From Vibrio aphrogenes (GTDB taxonomy: Bacteria; Pseudomonadota; Gammaproteobacteria; Enterobacterales; Vibrionaceae), in assembly GCF_002157735.2 (NCBI RefSeq), contig NZ_AP018689.1, positions 2,141,619 to 2,205,618 of the forward strand: 64,000 nucleotides of DNA, read 5' to 3'. This document shows, in pieces, positions 34,757 to 45,683 of the stretch. A model generated the notes under the pieces. The model worked only from the letters and a program-made list of their open reading frames with translations, searched no databases and had not been told where the DNA came from. The position numbers and the translations under genes are program-made. Every line of letters starts with the position of its first letter. Within the stretch, counting starts at the first letter, position 1.

Positions 34757-35887
34757 GTGCAAAATCGATTATTACCGCTCTTGTTTTTACTCTTAAGCAG
34801 CCAAGCTTACAGTGAAGACATCATGATAGAGAGCGAAGTAACCACGCCCAAGGATGATATGGCAATAACGGATCAACTATCTGATAGCAATCAGGCAGAA
34901 GAAACGGCTACGCCAAATAATAGTGATTCAGCCTCAACGACCGATGATGCGTCTTTAACCACCAGTAATAAAGAGCCATCATCTTCATCCCAGTCAAACG
35001 CACCTTCGACCTCACAAACATCATCACCCGTTGCCTCAGACGAGAAAGACGAGAGCCATGAGAATGAGCGCGACAAAAATCAATCTGTAAGTATCAATGA
35101 TGACGGTGTCGATGAAGACCTCATTGCTGAGTTATTAGAAGAAGATGCTGAACCGGTAAAAAAGAGCCCTAAAAAAGCCCCACTTAAAAAGAAAGCGGCA
35201 CCCGCAGCGCCAGCTTCAACTTGGTTTCCCGAAATTGAGTTTGGTTATCGTTCAGAACAAGGTAATGAGGATGAGCGTTCATTAAATACTCGACTCGCTT
35301 TATCGTATATTAAAGGGCGCTTGAGAAATACAGGTGAAATAAAGCTGTATTTAAAAAATGAAGATGGCAAAGAAGACGAAAGAGAGCAAACTTATCAATT
35401 ACAAAGTGACTACAAGATAAGTCCCAAAATGTATATTTATGGAAGCTTTAAAGGCATTGACTCAAAGTACAGTTCGTACTTCCATGATTATACAATTTCA
35501 ACGGGTCTTGGTTATCAAATCACCAATACTGACAGCTTAAAAGTCGAAACCGAACTCGGTCCAGGTTATCGTTATCAAGAACCCAATACCGATGAAATTG
35601 ATGATGACGATCCTATTTTCCCTGAGAATGTCGATGAACCTATTATACGAGCAAATTTAACCGCTCAATGGCAGCCTTTTGATAGTATTTCATTTAATTT
35701 TGATGGCACTGTGGTCAGCGGTTCAAGCAATACTCGTATCGATACAGAGATCAGCATTCTTAACCACATTACTGAAGATATTTCGTTGAAGATAGCTCAA
35801 TCTAGGCAACACCTTAGCCGGGTTCCAAACAATCTGAGTAAGACCGATAGTATCTTCACTATCAATATCTTATATTCACCCAAATAG
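34757..35887 (+). CDS. DUF481 family outer-membrane protein with acidic/Ser-rich linker
   Basis: The C-terminal half (about 210 residues from TWFPEIEFGYRSEQGNEDER) matches the DUF481 barrel family (YdiY-like, described as salt-induced outer-membrane proteins); it ends FTINILYSPK. Function unknown. The N-terminal half after the signal peptide is low complexity: roughly 130 residues rich in Ser, Thr, Asp and Glu, then a Lys/Pro/Ala segment (KSPKKAPLKKKAAPAAPA). I chose the GTG at 34757 because it places the signal peptide (QNRLLPLLFLLLSSQAYS) at the N-terminus; an ATG at 34688 gives 23 more residues. Oppositely oriented to dnaB. Confidence 0.82.
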   Translation: MQNRLLPLLFLLLSSQAYSEDIMIESEVTTPKDDMAITDQLSDSNQAEETATPNNSDSASTTDDASLTTSNKEPSSSSQSNAPSTSQTSSPVASDEKDESHENERDKNQSVSINDDGVDEDLIAELLEEDAEPVKKSPKKAPLKKKAAPAAPASTWFPEIEFGYRSEQGNEDERSLNTRLALSYIKGRLRNTGEIKLYLKNEDGKEDEREQTYQLQSDYKISPKMYIYGSFKGIDSKYSSYFHDYTISTGLGYQITNTDSLKVETELGPGYRYQEPNTDEIDDDDPIFPENVDEPIIRANLTAQWQPFDSISFNFDGTVVSGSSNTRIDTEISILNHITEDISLKIAQSRQHLSRVPNNLSKTDSIFTINILYSPK

Positions 35888-35931
35888 TACACTTACGCAC
35901 TTTTTATACCGAACACACTAAATCTAGATAT

Positions 35932-35960
35932 AAAAAAACCGACACGAGGTCGGTTTTTTT
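35932..35960. terminator. Bidirectional terminator between DUF481 gene and rplI
   Basis: AAAAAAACCGAC and GTCGGTTTTTTT form a 12-base stem around a 5-base loop between convergent genes. Confidence 0.93.
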
Positions 35961-35981
35961 ATTGTGCTTTGGTACTGAAGA

Positions 35982-36434
35982 TTATTCAGCAGCAACAACT
36001 TGAAGTTTAACTTCAGCGAATACTTCAGAGTGAAGTTGAACACTGATTTCAAACTCGCCAGTTGTACGTAGTGCACCTTCAGGAAGGCGAACTTCGCTCT
36101 TAACAATTTCAACGCCAGCTGCAGTAACTGCATCAGCGATATCACGAGTACCGATAGAACCAAATAGTTTACCTTCGTCACCCGCTTTAGAAGCGATTAC
36201 AACTGCTTCTAGTGCGTTAACTTTCTCAGCGCGAGCTTGTGCAGCAGCTAGTTGCTCAGCAACTTTAGCTTCTAATTCTGCACGACGTGCTTCGAAAACT
36301 TCAACGTTAGCTTTAGTAGCCATAACTGCTTTACCTTGTGGGATAAGGAAGTTACGAGCGTAGCCAGATTTAACGTTAACTTGGTCGCCAAGGTTGCCTA
36401 GGTTACCGATTTTATCAAGTAGAATAACTTGCAT
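35982..36434 (-). CDS. rplI: Ribosomal protein bL9
   Basis: Large-subunit protein with two globular domains joined by a long helix. The 150 residues start [20 protein letters not shown], with the L9 signature [13 protein letters not shown] at about 24-36 and the long helical linker rich in Ala, Glu and Lys at 40-76. It is the last gene of the rpsF-priB-rpsR-rplI operon and is followed by a strong terminator. Confidence 0.98.
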   Translation of the reverse strand: MQVILLDKIGNLGNLGDQVNVKSGYARNFLIPQGKAVMATKANVEVFEARRAELEAKVAEQLAAAQARAEKVNALEAVVIASKAGDEGKLFGSIGTRDIADAVTAAGVEIVKSEVRLPEGALRTTGEFEISVQLHSEVFAEVKLQVVAAE

Positions 36435-36472
36435 TATCTTAGTCCTCTTAAACTTAATTAAACTGCTGCCAA

Positions 36473-36703
<231 letters not shown>

Positions 36704-36716
36704 CTATCTCCTGATC

Positions 36717-37022
36717 TTAAATTTGAGTAATGTTGTCGGCATGTAAAACCAATTTACCTAAACCATTTCGGCCGGTGTGGTAAGCGACAAAACCGCTTGC
36801 CTTGATTTGACTGCCTAAAACTAAATGTTGAGTAAGTGGTTGTGACCCTTGCCCACTCACGACTACCTGCATACGACAATAAACTTGTCTCGGTAAATTC
36901 GCTTCTTGTACTGTCGAACGGTGCTCAATACTAAAATGGCAATGGGCAATGCCCGCAGGACTTAGGCTTCTAACCGGAGCTTTCACGACAGTGCCGCTTA
37001 ACTCCAATCGATTGGTCATCAA
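36717..37022 (-). CDS. priB: PriB, primosomal replication protein N
   Basis: Single-stranded-DNA-binding OB-fold protein used in PriA-dependent replication restart. The 101 residues start [21 protein letters not shown] after a tandem ATG (37022 and 37019), followed by [16 protein letters not shown] and the C-terminal [13 protein letters not shown]. Lies between rpsF and rpsR, as in E. coli. Confidence 0.97.
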   Translation of the reverse strand: MMTNRLELSGTVVKAPVRSLSPAGIAHCHFSIEHRSTVQEANLPRQVYCRMQVVVSGQGSQPLTQHLVLGSQIKASGFVAYHTGRNGLGKLVLHADNITQI

Positions 37023-37026
37023 TTAA

Positions 37027-37410
37027 TTACTCAGCTGCTGCTTCTTCTGACTTAGCTTCAGAACGCTCTTCACGACGAGGTGCGCGTTCTTCACGTGCTT
37101 TCATCATGATAGATTGTTCAGTCACTGCAGATTTAGTGCGCATGATCATGTTACGTAGAACTGCATCGTTGAAACGGAAAGCAGTTTCTAACTCATCAAT
37201 CACAGATTGCTCAGCTTCAACGTTCATAAGAACGTAGTGTGCTTTGTGCAATTTGTTGATTGGGTAAGCCATTTGACGACGGCCCCAATCTTCTAAACGG
37301 TGGATAGTACCGCCAGCTTCAGTGATAGTGTTAGTGTAACGCTCGATCATGCCAGCAACTTGCTCGCTTTGATCAGGGTGCACCATGAATACGATTTCGT
37401 AATGACGCAT
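37027..37410 (-). CDS. rpsF: Ribosomal protein bS6
   Basis: Small-subunit protein, partner of bS18. The true start is the ATG at 37410 ([18 protein letters not shown]), 127 residues, with AAGGAG eight bases upstream. The frame runs open to 37530 but that part covers the structured leader. The core [22 protein letters not shown] is diagnostic. The tail is rich in Glu, Arg and Ala ([16 protein letters not shown]), the region that receives RimK-added glutamates in some species. Confidence 0.97.
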   Translation of the reverse strand: MRHYEIVFMVHPDQSEQVAGMIERYTNTITEAGGTIHRLEDWGRRQMAYPINKLHKAHYVLMNVEAEQSVIDELETAFRFNDAVLRNMIMRTKSAVTEQSIMMKAREERAPRREERSEAKSEEAAAE

Positions 37411-37433
37411 GGGTTGCTCCTTACGGATTATTA

Positions 37434-37466
37434 GCTTCCACATGGGCTCGACCATCCGGAGGAAGC
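37434..37466 (-). promoter_or_regulatory. Candidate bS6:bS18 autoregulatory leader motif of the rpsF operon
   Basis: On the minus strand, 24 bases before the rpsF start, GCTTCC (5') and GGAAGC (3') form an outer stem that encloses ATGG...CCAT, with TCCGG between the two stems on the 5' side. This arrangement, a two-part hairpin with an unpaired CCG, is what is described for the S6:S18-binding leader of rpsF operons. Structure drawn by eye. Confidence 0.65.
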
Positions 37467-37559
37467 AAGGAACGAAAATATAAAAGGTCGAGATTTCACA
37501 GGCGGCGAATTGTATAAGACGTCGCCACAATAGGCAAGGAAAAGATAGAAAAAGAAATG

Positions 37560-37775
37560 AGGCTCAGATATCGGACGCTTCGCTGTTCGTGACTCGAATA
37601 AACAGAGATTCAGGTTGCGAGAGCCGAGTGCGCTACGCTTCGAGTTGCGAGGAAGAGCAAAAGACCGTTGCGGGTTACGTACGCTTCGCTTCGAGTTACA
37701 AGCAGCGAAGCGACCGAGACTCGCAACTCGTAACCGCTTTTCGGCTCTCTAGCGCAGCGTCCCCGCATCTCAGCT
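37560..37775. repeat. GC-rich repeat island between rpsF and rlmB
   Basis: About 215 bases made of scrambled direct and inverted copies of short modules: GAGTTGCGAG / CTCGCAACTCG, CGAGTTACAAG, ACGCTTCG / CGAAGCG. It is richer in G+C than its surroundings and contains no protein-like frame (a short frame is an artefact of the repeat). It lies between the stop-distal end of rlmB and the rpsF promoter region. Confidence 0.75.
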
Positions 37776-37781
37776 CTAGCT

Positions 37782-38531
37782 TTAACCTAAACGCTGACGT
37801 ACCGCTTCAAATAAACACACACCTGATGCGACAGAAACATTTAAACTAGAAACACTTCCTGACATCGGGATTTTTATTAAATCATCACAGGTTTCACGAG
37901 TTAAACGGCGCATACCATCACCTTCAGCCCCCATAACAATCGCTAATGGACCAGTTAATTTGGCTTGGTAGATATCGTGAGTCGCTTCACCTGCCGTGCC
38001 AACAAACCAAATACCTTGCTCTTGAAGCGCTCGCATTGTACGAGCCAAATTGGTCACACGAACAAATGGGACGGTTTCCGCGGCACCACAAGCCACTTTG
38101 CTAACGGTACCCGTAAGAGGGGCTGATTTATCTTTTGGCACAATCACAGCAGCGACGCCCGCCGCATCGGCATTACGTAGACAAGCACCAAGGTTATGAG
38201 GATCCGTCACACCATCTAAGACCAATAGAAGAGGTTGTTCACCTTTTGCTTCACATTGTGCCAAGATGCCATCTAAATCATGCTCATTTAACGCCTTAGC
38301 TGGCTTAACTTTAGCAATGATACCTTGGTGATTGGCACCGTTGGCTTTGTTATCCAAGGTTTTACGGTTCATCTGTTGAACAGACACACCGTATTGTTGT
38401 AATTGCTGTAAAACCGGCATTAAACGGTCATCTTGACGGCCATTTAATACAAAGGCTTCAACAATACGTGCAGGATCTTTATCTAATACTGCGTTAATGG
38501 CATGAATGCCAAAAATAAATTCGTTACTCAT
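37782..38531 (-). CDS. rlmB: RlmB, 23S rRNA 2'-O-methyltransferase (G2251)
   Basis: SpoU-family enzyme that methylates G2251 in the 23S P-loop. The 249 residues contain an N-terminal substrate-recognition domain ([16 protein letters not shown]) and the SpoU knot motifs [30 protein letters not shown] and [15 protein letters not shown]. Follows rnr on the same strand, as in E. coli. Confidence 0.97.
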   Translation of the reverse strand: MSNEFIFGIHAINAVLDKDPARIVEAFVLNGRQDDRLMPVLQQLQQYGVSVQQMNRKTLDNKANGANHQGIIAKVKPAKALNEHDLDGILAQCEAKGEQPLLLVLDGVTDPHNLGACLRNADAAGVAAVIVPKDKSAPLTGTVSKVACGAAETVPFVRVTNLARTMRALQEQGIWFVGTAGEATHDIYQAKLTGPLAIVMGAEGDGMRRLTRETCDDLIKIPMSGSVSSLNVSVASGVCLFEAVRQRLG

Positions 38532-38566
38532 TATTTACCTTGCAGGGGTATTCCCTGTCATCGTGA

Positions 38567-41047
38567 TTATTTTTCTTGTTTCATTTTAGCGCGTTTTTTT
38601 GCCGAAGGTCTGCTACGTTTAGGCTTAGTACCTGGTGCATTACTCACTTTCGGTTTACGTGCTTTTTTCTTCTTATTTGAATCGGTCTTGCTGTCCGGGC
38701 GCTTAGTTGGTTCAACCAATGGCTTAGCCTTTTGTCCCGGCTTATTGGCTTTCACCGCTTTCTTCTTCTGGGTAGCCGCTTTCTTATCCGCATTCGCTGA
38801 ACGCTTTCTTGCCGTTTTACCCTTCCCTCGAGGCTGACGCGTAGTACTGACGACTTCAAAATCGATCTGGCGATCATCAAGATTGACCGAAAGCACTTTC
38901 ACCGTCACGCTATCGCCTAAGCGATAAATCAAACCAGAGCTTTCACCAATGAGACGCTGCCCTAACGGATCAAACTGATAGTAATCATTGGCGAGTGATG
39001 AAATATGAACTAACCCATCGATATGTAATTCATTCAAACGCACAAAGAAACCAAAGCCGGTTACATTCGCGATCACCCCTTCTAATTCTTCACCGACATG
39101 ATCTTGCATGTATTCACACTTCAACCAGTCAGAAACATCTCGCGTTGCATCATCCGCACGACGCTCAGTCATCGAACATTGTTCACCATAGTAATCCATA
39201 TCATCAAATGAATAATGATAACCGCCCGTTGGTGTCCAACGATCGGTATTCACTCCCGCTTGTTTAGCAATTAAGTACTTAATCGCACGGTGCAGTAGTA
39301 AATCAGGGTAACGGCGAATTGGTGAAGTAAAGTGTGCGTAACGTTGTAAAGCTAACCCAAAGTGGCCCGCATTATCAGGACTATAGATGGCTTGCTTCAT
39401 TGAACGTAATAACATCGTTTGGATAAGCTCTTTATCGGCACGTTCACCAATTTGATGCATTAATTGAGCATAATCTGTTGGTGAAGGCTCTAACCCACCA
39501 TTTAGGGTTAATCCTAACTCAGCTAAGAAATCTTTAAAGCCGGTTAAACGCTCTTCTCCCGGAGTTTCATGAATACGATATAACGCCGCCTCTTTCGCTT
39601 TCTCCACAAGAGAGGCCGAAGCAATGTTGGCGAGAATCATACATTCTTCAATGATTTTATGAGCATCATTACGGATCACTGGCTCAATACGATCGATTTT
39701 ACGTAATTCATTAAAGATAAATTTCGTTTCAACCGTTTCAAACTCAATCGCACCACGTTGTTCACGAGCCACTTTAAGAACATTGTACATGTTGTACAGT
39801 TCTTCTAAATCCGGCACTAACGTTTGGTAACGTTCACGCAGCTCTTCATCTCCCTCTAAAATAGCGGAGACTTTGTTATAAGTTAAACGAGCATGTGAGT
39901 TCATCACGGCTTCATAATGCTTATAACCCGATAACTTTCCTGAAGCGGAAATGGTCATCTCACACACCATGCACAATCGATCCACTTGTGGATTGAGTGA
40001 ACATAAGCCATTAGATAAAACTTCCGGTAACATCGGCACCACTTGGGATGGGAAATAAACGGAGTTGCCACGATTAATCGCTTCTTTATCAAGAGCGGTA
40101 TTCGGTCTTACATAATAGCTGACATCCGCAATAGCGACCCAGAGACGCCAACCGCCACCTTTTTTCGCCTGGCAGTAAACGGCATCATCAAAGTCACGAG
40201 CATCTTCACCATCAATCGTGACAAGAGGTAAATCACGAAGATCGACTCGGCCTTCTTTGGCCTCATCGGGTACCTCTTCACCTAAATTCTCTACTTGCTT
40301 TTCAACAGCAACCGGCCATTCATTCGGAATTTGATGCGTATGTATCGCAATTTGGATTTCCATACCTGGTGCCATATTTTCACCAAGGACTTCAACAATT
40401 TTGCCCATCATGCCACGAGAACGAGTCGCTCGAGCCGTTAGCTCAACCACCACCACATTCCCCATACGAGCTCCAGCACGGAATTCATCAGGAATTAAAA
40501 TATCTTGGCTAATACGTGAATCATCAGGCACCACAAACGCATGGCCATCTTCTAAGAAGAAACGCCCAACTAAATTGGTTTTTCGTGCTTCAAGGATGCG
40601 GACTAAACGCCCTTCCTTACGTCCACGCTTATCCGTTCCATTGGGTTGAACTAAGACATAATCGCCATGGATAACAGTACGCATTTGATGATGAGGTAAA
40701 AGTACATCATTATCTTTGCCGACACTGCCTTCAGGTCGGACCCAACCAAAGCCATCACGATGCCCAATGACCGTCCCTTTGATAAGATCGATTTTTTCAG
40801 GCAAAGCGTAACATTGACGACGAGTAAAAATTAACTCGCCATCACGCTCCATCGCGCGCAGTCTACGACGTAAACCTTCATACTCTTCTTCACCCTTGAG
40901 CTGTAATGCTTCGAACAAATCATTACGATTCATAGGAACATTAGCTTGTTTCAAAAAATCGAGAATAAATTCGCGACTAGGAACTGGGTTGTCGTATTTT
41001 TCAGATTCACGTGCTGCGAAAGGATCAATGTGATTATGTTCAGACAT
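38567..41047 (-). CDS. rnr: RNase R, 3'-5' exoribonuclease
   Basis: Processive RNB-family exonuclease that degrades structured RNA and helps in rRNA quality control. The start is the ATG at 41047 ([17 protein letters not shown]), giving 826 residues; an upstream ATG at 41101 extends into the repeat. Order of domains: N-terminal HTH (about 20-90), cold-shock domains, RNB catalytic core with the acidic motif [17 protein letters not shown]1 domain, and a strongly basic Lys/Arg tail of about 90 residues. Lies between nsrR and rlmB, as in E. coli. Confidence 0.97.
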   Translation of the reverse strand: MSEHNHIDPFAARESEKYDNPVPSREFILDFLKQANVPMNRNDLFEALQLKGEEEYEGLRRRLRAMERDGELIFTRRQCYALPEKIDLIKGTVIGHRDGFGWVRPEGSVGKDNDVLLPHHQMRTVIHGDYVLVQPNGTDKRGRKEGRLVRILEARKTNLVGRFFLEDGHAFVVPDDSRISQDILIPDEFRAGARMGNVVVVELTARATRSRGMMGKIVEVLGENMAPGMEIQIAIHTHQIPNEWPVAVEKQVENLGEEVPDEAKEGRVDLRDLPLVTIDGEDARDFDDAVYCQAKKGGGWRLWVAIADVSYYVRPNTALDKEAINRGNSVYFPSQVVPMLPEVLSNGLCSLNPQVDRLCMVCEMTISASGKLSGYKHYEAVMNSHARLTYNKVSAILEGDEELRERYQTLVPDLEELYNMYNVLKVAREQRGAIEFETVETKFIFNELRKIDRIEPVIRNDAHKIIEECMILANIASASLVEKAKEAALYRIHETPGEERLTGFKDFLAELGLTLNGGLEPSPTDYAQLMHQIGERADKELIQTMLLRSMKQAIYSPDNAGHFGLALQRYAHFTSPIRRYPDLLLHRAIKYLIAKQAGVNTDRWTPTGGYHYSFDDMDYYGEQCSMTERRADDATRDVSDWLKCEYMQDHVGEELEGVIANVTGFGFFVRLNELHIDGLVHISSLANDYYQFDPLGQRLIGESSGLIYRLGDSVTVKVLSVNLDDRQIDFEVVSTTRQPRGKGKTARKRSANADKKAATQKKKAVKANKPGQKAKPLVEPTKRPDSKTDSNKKKKARKPKVSNAPGTKPKRSRPSAKKRAKMKQEK

Positions 41048-41083
41048 GGCATACCTGCTTATGTGAGCAAAGTGTAGGGTAAA

Positions 41084-41115
41084 ATACCCAAGTGGCTTCA
41101 AGATGCAGAACTCAT
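41084..41115. repeat. Interspersed intergenic repeat, copy C
   Basis: AATACCCAAGTGGCTTCAAG followed by ATGCAGAACTCA, closely matching copy B at 34561. It lies in the leader of rnr. Confidence 0.6.
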
Positions 41116-41194
41116 AACTATCATGAAGTAACTTAATTATAAGTATATCTGACTGTAGAGCTAAGCTACAGAAATGCTTTAAATTAACAAAAAA

Positions 41195-41620
41195 TTAAAC
41201 AGGAGTGAGCAATAACAAAAGCTCATCATTACTCTCTAGCATATCAGCAATAGTATATTTATCTAACTCCGCTAAGAACGCTTCTTTAGCCTGTGCAAGA
41301 GCCACCTTTAATCGACAAGCCGAGGTGATGTGACAAGATTTTTTTGAACAGTCGATTAACGTTAAAGGCTCCAGATCTCGAATAACGTCTCCGATAATAA
41401 TCGCTTCCGCAGGCTTGCCAAGGCGAATCCCACCATGCTTACCTCTCACCGCTTTAATGTAACCAAGTTGAGATAATTTATTGATTATTTTAATTAAATG
41501 ATTCTTAGGAACCTGAAAACGCTCACTGACCGACTGAATATTACTTAATTCGTCTTGTGGTAAAGCGGCTAAGAAAAGAAGTGCTCTTAAACCATAATCA
41601 GTAAAGGAAGTCAGTTGCAT
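41195..41620 (-). CDS. nsrR: NsrR, nitric-oxide-sensing Rrf2-family repressor
   Basis: Iron-sulfur repressor that loses DNA binding when its cluster reacts with NO. Start at 41620 ([20 protein letters not shown]), giving 141 residues. The winged helix is at about 1-65, and the three cluster cysteines are C91, C96 and C102 in [12 protein letters not shown]. Divergent from hmp with NsrR-like sites between them, and upstream of rnr as in E. coli nsrR-rnr. Confidence 0.95.
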   Translation of the reverse strand: MQLTSFTDYGLRALLFLAALPQDELSNIQSVSERFQVPKNHLIKIINKLSQLGYIKAVRGKHGGIRLGKPAEAIIIGDVIRDLEPLTLIDCSKKSCHITSACRLKVALAQAKEAFLAELDKYTIADMLESNDELLLLLTPV

Positions 41621-41668
41621 GATATCTCCATAATTTAATCCTCCCAGTATAAATAGATGATTGACTAA

Positions 41669-41691
41669 AAGATACATTTTAGATACAACTT
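41669..41691. promoter_or_regulatory. NsrR-type operator 1
   Basis: The 23 bases AAGATACATTTTAGAT... match the NsrR consensus (AAGATGCATTTNAAATACATCTT) at all but three defined positions. Located between nsrR and hmp. Confidence 0.75.
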
Positions 41692-41692
41692 A

Positions 41693-41715
41693 AAGATATA
41701 TTCCAAATGCAACTT
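41693..41715. promoter_or_regulatory. NsrR-type operator 2
   Basis: A second, slightly weaker 23-base copy (AAGATATATTCCAAAT...AACTT) begins two bases after the first, 15 bases before the hmp start. Confidence 0.65.
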
Positions 41716-41730
41716 TAAAAGGACATTCTC

Positions 41731-42900
41731 ATGCTCAGCCAAAACACGATCGATATCGTTAAATCAACGGCGCCACTTATCGCTCAAGCGGGTCCATCCT
41801 TAACCGCTCATTTCTATGACCGAATGTTTCACCATCACCCCGAACTGAAAGATATTTTTAACTTAACTCATCAAAATACCGGCCGCCAACGTGAAGCTCT
41901 TTTCAATGCGGTTTATGGTTATGCCGCCAATATCGATAATATTGAAGTGCTACTGCCTGTCGTCGAAAAGATTGCCCAAAAGCACACCAGCTTTAATATC
42001 ACCGCAGAGCAATATCAAATTGTTGGTATGCACCTACTTGCCACCATTGATGAACTCATGTCACCAGGTCAAGAAGTACTAGATGCTTGGGCTGAGGCTT
42101 ATGGTCTGCTTGCAACCGTCTTCATTAATCGAGAAGAAGAAATTTACCAACAGAAAGAGCAACAGATTGGTGGCTGGCGTGGTACCCGTGAATTTACAGT
42201 GCTCGAAAAGAAACCGGAAAGTAATGTCATCACTAGTTTTATCCTTGCCCCTACCGATGAGCAACCCGTTGTTGATTATCAACCAGGGCAATACATCGGT
42301 GTGTACTTAAACTCAGAGAAACTGGAAAACCAAGAGATCCGTCAATATAGCTTATCCGATGCCCCCAACGGAAAGACTTACCGTATCTCAGTAAAACGTG
42401 AAGAAAATGGTGTTGCTTCTAACTTCTTACATGATGAGATCCAAGTTGGGGACCGCTTACAACTGGCTCCTCCTGCTGGGGATTTTTACCTTAACAGTCA
42501 ACCAAACTCACCGGTGGCATTAATCTCTGCAGGCGTGGGTTTAACACCTATGCTTGCCATGCTAGAAAGCTTGAAAGAGTCACATCAATCCTCTATTTCT
42601 TGGTTACACGCTGCCGATAATATTGATCGCCATGGATTTAAAGCTCATTTAGATACACTCACAGAACAGATTGACCATTTAAATCAATATGTTTGGTATA
42701 AAGAAGGTCAAGTGGATAATGCTTTTTCTGGATTAATGGATCTCTCTCAAATCCAAGATCACATTGATTGGCAGCGTACTGATTTTTATTTATGTGGTCC
42801 CGTCGCTTTCATGCAGCATGTTGCAAAACAACTTGTCGGCTTAAAGGTATCTGAAACCCAAATACATTATGAATGTTTTGGCCCTCATAAAGTCTTGTAA
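41731..42900 (+). CDS. hmp: Hmp, flavohemoglobin nitric oxide dioxygenase
   Basis: Oxidises NO to nitrate with O2 and NAD(P)H. The 389 residues comprise a globin domain with proximal heme histidine H85 (QKHTSF), followed by a ferredoxin-reductase-like FAD domain ([12 protein letters not shown]) and an NAD-binding domain ([28 protein letters not shown]). Controlled by the tandem NsrR-like sites immediately upstream. Confidence 0.98.
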   Translation: MLSQNTIDIVKSTAPLIAQAGPSLTAHFYDRMFHHHPELKDIFNLTHQNTGRQREALFNAVYGYAANIDNIEVLLPVVEKIAQKHTSFNITAEQYQIVGMHLLATIDELMSPGQEVLDAWAEAYGLLATVFINREEEIYQQKEQQIGGWRGTREFTVLEKKPESNVITSFILAPTDEQPVVDYQPGQYIGVYLNSEKLENQEIRQYSLSDAPNGKTYRISVKREENGVASNFLHDEIQVGDRLQLAPPAGDFYLNSQPNSPVALISAGVGLTPMLAMLESLKESHQSSISWLHAADNIDRHGFKAHLDTLTEQIDHLNQYVWYKEGQVDNAFSGLMDLSQIQDHIDWQRTDFYLCGPVAFMQHVAKQLVGLKVSETQIHYECFGPHKVL

Positions 42901-42925
42901 TAGTAAGGCGGTTTATTCTAGATAT

Positions 42926-42955
42926 AAAAAAGCCGACCTTACTTAGGTCGGCTTT
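42926..42955. terminator. Terminator between hmp and purA
   Basis: AAAAAGCCGACCT and AGGTCGGCTTTC pair around a short loop between convergent genes. Confidence 0.88.
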
Positions 42956-42977
42956 CATCACTTCACTTTCTTATTCA

Positions 42978-44315
<1,338 letters not shown>

Positions 44316-44425
44316 TTAAAAAAGGATTCTAGCATACCCTTATTCTATCTTGCAGTCATTTTTTAGATGATTTTTTATGCAAAGATCTTGGTTAAGAAAA
44401 ACTCATATTAGGACAAGGTGTTAGC

Positions 44426-44611
44426 TTAATTTAACATCAAAAGTACGATGATTGCGCCGACAATAATCAACCCCGAACCCAGTGTTTTTAATTGTTTTTC
44501 TGGTTGCTGAGCAACGTGACTAATGGCTTCTTTCCAAGCTTTAGGGAACAATGCTGGCCCCATGCCTTCAAAAATAAGTAATAAACCTACCGCAATAATT
44601 AATGTGTCCAT
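44426..44611 (-). CDS. yjeT: YjeT family small inner-membrane protein (DUF2065)
   Basis: Function unknown. Start at 44611 gives 61 residues: MDTLIIAVGLLLIFEGMGPA with a first hydrophobic helix (3-20), a short charged loop (WKEAISHVAQQPEKQ) and a second helix (45-61) ending VLLMLN. The family lies between hflC and purA in E. coli too. It has its own upstream terminator, so it may be read through or independently transcribed with purA. Confidence 0.9.
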   Translation of the reverse strand: MDTLIIAVGLLLIFEGMGPALFPKAWKEAISHVAQQPEKQLKTLGSGLIIVGAIIVLLMLN

Positions 44612-44656
44612 GCCACTGCTTTGCCTTTTAAAAATTAAGATACTGAACAAAAAACA

Positions 44657-44682
44657 AAAAAGGCCCATCAAGGGCCTTTTAA
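44657..44682 (-). terminator. Terminator after hflC
   Basis: Minus strand: AAAAGGCCC-TTGAT-GGGCCTTTTTT, a perfect stem followed by T residues, 16 bases after the hflC stop. Confidence 0.9.
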
Positions 44683-44697
44683 AATACCATCGTAACG

Positions 44698-45681
44698 TTA
44701 TTTCGCTGTTTTTTGTCCGTGGCTATCATTCATGTATTTGAAGAAGTCACTTTTTGGATCTAAAACTAGCAAATCACTCTTGTTACTGAATGATTTCTCA
44801 TACGCTTTTAACGAGCGAAGGAAGCTATAAAACTCCGGTGCTTGCTTATAAGCTTGAGAGTAAATAGATGCCGCTTTAGCATCCGCCTCACCACGTGTAA
44901 CACGTGCAGTTTTATCGGCTTCAGCAAGAATCGTTGCAACTTCTAACTCAGCTTGTGCGCGGATGATCTCGGCTTTTTCACGACCTTGAGAACGATGTTT
45001 ACGAGCTACTGATTCACGCTCTGCACGCATACGGCGATAGATTGACTCACTGATTTCATCAGGCAAGTTGATTTTCTTCATACGGAAATCAACAATCTCA
45101 ACACCTAAGTCATTCATTGCACTGCCACGAGTATCTTCCAGCACGTCTTGCATGATTTGATCACGCTCACCTTCAACCTCAAGTGCTTCTTTTGCTGACT
45201 CAGGAATCACTTCGCTATCTTCAATGCTATCCACTGCGACAATATCACTACTTGGACCTGAAACGATTTGCTTAATTTCACGAGAACCAATCTCTGAACG
45301 AAGCACATCAGTTACTTTACGCTCCAATAAGGTCTCTGCGGTTAAAATGTTACCGCCGCCTGTCGCTAGATAATATTGTCCGAAATCACTAATACGCCAT
45401 TTCACATAGCTATCAATGATCACGTCTTTTTTCTCTGAAGTAACAAAACGATCTGAGCGTCCATCCATCGTTTGAATACGCGCATCTAATGTTTTTACAC
45501 TATCAAAGAACGGCATTTTAATATGCAGACCTGGTGGATAGATTTTAGAAACATCATTGGTATCTTTTAAGACACGTCCAAAACGAATCACAATACCACG
45601 TTCACCTTCAGGTATAACGAAGACAGACATTAACGTCACCACTATTAAAATGGCAACTAAAGGGATCATTAACTTACGCAT
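44698..45681 (-). CDS. hflC: HflC, FtsH-associated SPFH protein
   Basis: Membrane-anchored stomatin/prohibitin-family protein which with HflK forms a large cage around the FtsH protease. The 327 residues have one N-terminal transmembrane helix (4-23), the SPFH domain (GERGIVIRFGRVLK onward) and a long charged coiled-coil region with RSQGREKAEIIRAQAELEVATILAEA. Follows hflK by two bases, so the two are cotranslated. Confidence 0.97.
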   Translation of the reverse strand: MRKLMIPLVAILIVVTLMSVFVIPEGERGIVIRFGRVLKDTNDVSKIYPPGLHIKMPFFDSVKTLDARIQTMDGRSDRFVTSEKKDVIIDSYVKWRISDFGQYYLATGGGNILTAETLLERKVTDVLRSEIGSREIKQIVSGPSSDIVAVDSIEDSEVIPESAKEALEVEGERDQIMQDVLEDTRGSAMNDLGVEIVDFRMKKINLPDEISESIYRRMRAERESVARKHRSQGREKAEIIRAQAELEVATILAEADKTARVTRGEADAKAASIYSQAYKQAPEFYSFLRSLKAYEKSFSNKSDLLVLDPKSDFFKYMNDSHGQKTAK

Positions 45682-45683
45682 GC

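Noticed and set aside
37411..37530. N-terminal extension of bS6 to 37530
   Set aside because: It covers the structured leader; the protein starts at 37410 with a good ribosome-binding site.
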